Origin: Deltaproteobacteria bacterium
GTDB taxonomy: Bacteria > UBA10199 > SPLOWO2-01-44-7
DNA: 6,801 bases
NCBI GenBank assembly: GCA_030688705.1
Contig: JAUYJH010000136.1
Coordinates: forward strand, 1-6,801
Direction of reading: 5' to 3'
A program made the position numbers and the translations under genes. Position 1 is the stretch's first letter; every line of letters starts with the position of its first letter. Positions 4,864-6,801 of this stretch are shown here, in pieces. The notes below the pieces were generated by a model, which was given only the letters and a program-made list of their open reading frames with translations, ran no database searches and was not told the origin of the DNA.

Positions 4864-6462
4864 ATGCACCCCCTGAAATGGGTTCAGGACCGCTTCGGCT
4901 GGAATAATATCAAAGAGGCTTTGCTGGATCGAAAGATTCCAAACCCAAAGCCGTGGTCGTGGTTTTACACGCTCGGCTCCGCCACCCTCGCCGTTCTTTT
5001 GGTTCAAGTGGCGACGGGAATGCTTTTGGCGATGAATTATTCCCCCTCTCCCGACCACGCCTACGATTCCATTCTCTACATCATGAATCAGGTTCCGCTG
5101 GGGTGGTTCATCCGCGGGCTCCATGATTGGGGCGCTTCGGCCATGATTGTTTTGATGCTGTTGCATCTTTTGCGCATTTTTGTGATGGGCTCCTACAAAG
5201 CGCCGCGGGAGATGACCTGGATTATTGGCATTTTTCTACTCTTGGTTGTTTTCGGCCTGGGGTTTACCGGCTACCTTCTCCCGTGGGATCAAAAGGCCTA
5301 TTGGGCCACCGCCGTCGGCGTCAATATCGCAGAGCAGGCCCCTTTTCTGGGGCCCTTGATCGCCAAAGTTCTTAAAGGGGGAGGAGAACTGGGGGCTTTA
5401 ACCCTCTCACGGTTTTATTCTTTTCATGTGCTTGTTTTGCCGGCGCTCCTTGCCCTATTGATGGCTTTGCATCTCTATCTTGTCGTTTATCATGGCATCT
5501 CCGCCCCTCCTCATCCGAAGGGAAAAGAGCCCCCCGATTATCAAAAACTGAAGGGGGAGGGAAAATCGTTCTACCCCCACAGCGTTTTTAAAGACATCGT
5601 GGCCGTCGCGATTGTGTTGGGCATTGTCTCTTTTTTGGCGATTTATTTCGGCTCCCATCTGGGCGACCCGGCCGACCCGAACGACAGCTCCTACAACCCG
5701 CGCCCCGAATGGTATTTTCTCTTTCTCTTTCAAATGCTGAAATTGTTTCCCGGTTCGCTTGAAACCGTGGCCGCCATTATTCTGCCGACCGTCGGCGTCA
5801 TCGTTTTGCTTCTGCTCCCATTTTTCGGTTCCCCCGCAGAGAGACACCCGACAGCCCGCCCCTTTAGCATGGGGATCGGGCTTGTAGCCGTCACTCTTTT
5901 CATCTGGTTCACCTATGAGGGGTGGAGATCGCCTCTGCTGAACCCCAGAATCGCAAGAAATCCGATGATTCTTGAGGGAAAAATACTCTACACCAACTTG
6001 AAGTGCGCCTACTGCCACTCGATGAAGGGAGAAGGTGGCAACATTGGGCCCGACTTGGCCGCAACCATTCCGATCCGTTCCGACAAATGGATTGAAAATC
6101 ATTTTCGCAAACCGCAGTCGGTGATTCCCGGGTCCAAAATGCCGGAGCTCAATCTCTTGGATGAAGAAATTTACGCCTTGATTGCCTATTTAAGAGACAT
6201 CGGTGGTGGCGGGGTTTCGGTCGTGAAGGCGGAAAAATTATTTCAGGAGAATTGTCAGACTTGCCACAAAGTGGATGGCAAGGGGGGCGACATGGGCCCC
6301 GATTTGAGCCATATCGGCGCCTTTAGAGAAACCTCTTGGATTAAGGCTTATACCGAAAACCCGCAAGCATTGAACCCCGATTCCGTCATGCCGGAATTTA
6401 AAAGTTCCCTCACCCCGGAAGATTTGGAAACCTTGGCCCGCTGGCTCTCCTCGAAAAAGTAG
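4864..6462 (+). CDS. Cytochrome b6-subunit IV fusion with C-terminal diheme cytochrome c
   Basis: Core of a quinol-oxidising bc-type complex in one 532-residue chain. The b6 part has four membrane helices (about 37-57, 88-107, 118-138, 187-209) and haem b ligands His87/His101 and His188/His203. The 14-residue gap in the second pair is the b6-type spacing; bc1-type cytochromes b have 13. The subunit IV part has three helices (about 243-262, 300-320, 336-353) and the quinol-site motif PEWY (281-284). The periplasmic tail holds CAYCH (381-385) with Met426 in SKMPEL and CQTCH (464-468) with Met509 in SVMPEF, two class I domains that probably replace cytochrome c1 or f. Thr36 sits where b6 and Bacillus QcrB have the Cys that binds the extra haem c(i), so that haem is probably absent. 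AAGGGA at 4852-4857 is well placed before the ATG. Confidence 0.95.
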   Translation: MHPLKWVQDRFGWNNIKEALLDRKIPNPKPWSWFYTLGSATLAVLLVQVATGMLLAMNYSPSPDHAYDSILYIMNQVPLGWFIRGLHDWGASAMIVLMLLHLLRIFVMGSYKAPREMTWIIGIFLLLVVFGLGFTGYLLPWDQKAYWATAVGVNIAEQAPFLGPLIAKVLKGGGELGALTLSRFYSFHVLVLPALLALLMALHLYLVVYHGISAPPHPKGKEPPDYQKLKGEGKSFYPHSVFKDIVAVAIVLGIVSFLAIYFGSHLGDPADPNDSSYNPRPEWYFLFLFQMLKLFPGSLETVAAIILPTVGVIVLLLLPFFGSPAERHPTARPFSMGIGLVAVTLFIWFTYEGWRSPLLNPRIARNPMILEGKILYTNLKCAYCHSMKGEGGNIGPDLAATIPIRSDKWIENHFRKPQSVIPGSKMPELNLLDEEIYALIAYLRDIGGGGVSVVKAEKLFQENCQTCHKVDGKGGDMGPDLSHIGAFRETSWIKAYTENPQALNPDSVMPEFKSSLTPEDLETLARWLSSKK

Positions 6463-6473
6463 GAATGTTCCAT

Positions 6474-6491
6474 ATCAGCCTTTCTGCTGAT
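6474..6491 (+). terminator. Weak hairpin after the cytochrome b-c gene
   Basis: ATCAGC (6474-6479) and GCTGAT (6486-6491) form a six-bp stem with a six-base loop, 12 bases after the stop codon. No T-run follows, so it is not a standard intrinsic terminator; the downstream ORFs may be co-transcribed. Confidence 0.25.
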
Positions 6492-6535
6492 CCAAATCAT
6501 TGTCCCACTTTAAAGCCTGTGACATCTTGACCGTC

Positions 6536-6757
6536 ATGCTTTCTTTCATTAAACACTCTGTTTTGGAGGGTTTAGAGACGATGCGGTGGGTTTTTGCGAA
6601 AGAAAAACTCCCCCCGTCCATCCGTCTGCACCCACAAAAATTGGGGACGTTTTCCCTCCACTGGGTCTTTTCGGGCGAGGTGTTGGAGGAAAAACCGGTT
6701 GTTAAAAGGGACCAAAAAAACTTCCTCAAATGGCTTTTGGAAAAGGAACCACTCTAA
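6536..6757 (+). CDS. Small uncharacterised protein
   Basis: I do not recognise this product, 73 residues from the ATG at 6536. It has a mixed hydrophobic and basic composition with no signal peptide, membrane helix or haem motif. The end, NFLKWLLEKEPL, looks helical. The start is uncertain: a TTG at 6500 gives 85 residues, whereas an ATG at 6581 gives 58 and has GGAGGG (6565-6570) ten bases upstream, which is the best ribosome site. Its TAA overlaps the next ATG by one base (TAATG), which supports it being a real, co-translated gene. A frame open on the opposite strand over the same DNA lacks such support. Any role with the cytochromes is unknown. Confidence 0.45.
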   Translation: MLSFIKHSVLEGLETMRWVFAKEKLPPSIRLHPQKLGTFSLHWVFSGEVLEEKPVVKRDQKNFLKWLLEKEPL

Positions 6758-6801
6758 TGCGGCACACCAAACATTATTTCCGCGCGGCCTTTCTTTTGAT
6801 C
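6757..6801 (+). CDS. Start of a further gene, product unknown (first 15 codons)
   Basis: The frame MRHTKHYFRAAFLLI runs off the right edge. It begins with the ATG overlapping the previous stop, and AAGGA (6743-6747) lies nine bases before it inside the preceding gene. Basic residues followed by a hydrophobic run suggest the start of a signal peptide or membrane helix, so perhaps another exported protein. Too little is present to name a family. Confidence 0.5.
   Translation, partial: MRHTKHYFRAAFLLI

Noticed and set aside
5455..6102. Minus-strand open frame of 215 codons
   Set aside because: Antisense to the cytochrome b-c gene; no domain recognised.
1..6801. CRISPR arrays, tRNA or rRNA genes, insertion sequences
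   Set aside because: No regularly spaced repeats, cloverleaf-like segment, transposase frame or terminal inverted repeats were seen.

Overview
This window is a respiratory electron-transfer locus that carries 18 visible CXXCH haem c attachment motifs in five proteins. The base composition is moderately GC-rich. The gene types (multihaem cytochromes c, a b6-type quinol oxidase core, lipoprotein and Sec-exported haem proteins) suggest a Gram-negative environmental bacterium with a multihaem respiratory chain, for example a Deltaproteobacterium in the broad sense or an uncultured relative. That assignment is inference; no ribosomal or other taxonomic marker is present.

Left part, minus strand (2153 down to 1): a lipoprotein with two class I cytochrome c domains and a C-terminal domain like the haem-binding subunit of ethylbenzene dehydrogenase. 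Its stop codon overlaps the start of a protoporphyrinogen oxidase-type flavoenzyme of haem biosynthesis, which runs off the left edge. A genome-dispersed type of palindromic repeat lies in frame inside that second gene.

Middle: an AT-rich divergent promoter region (2154-2304) separates this pair from the plus-strand genes. It holds a plausible minus-strand promoter and a short direct repeat.

Plus strand: a small periplasmic monohaem cytochrome c (2305-2580); a strong hairpin that overlaps the ribosome binding region of the next gene (2620-2648); an unrecognised two-helix membrane protein rich in Cys and Met (2652-2942); an octahaem cytochrome with a NapC/NirT-type N-terminus (2953-3642); an exported pentahaem cytochrome (3695-4387); a Rieske iron-sulfur protein (4384-4860); and a single polypeptide combining cytochrome b6, subunit IV and a diheme cytochrome c (4864-6462). 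Then come a small unrecognised ORF and the first 15 codons of another gene.

How it may work together (inference): the Rieske and cytochrome b-c proteins form a menaquinol/quinol-oxidising bc-type complex whose c1 role is played by the fused diheme domain. The octahaem and pentahaem proteins, encoded immediately upstream and partly translationally coupled, are likely extra electron-transfer subunits or partners. The small cytochrome and the lipoprotein cytochrome would be soluble and membrane-anchored periplasmic carriers. The haem biosynthesis gene would help meet the haem demand. The unusual points are the composition of this bc-type cluster, the EB_dh-cytochrome fusion, the repeat within the haem-synthesis gene and the hairpin over a translation start.
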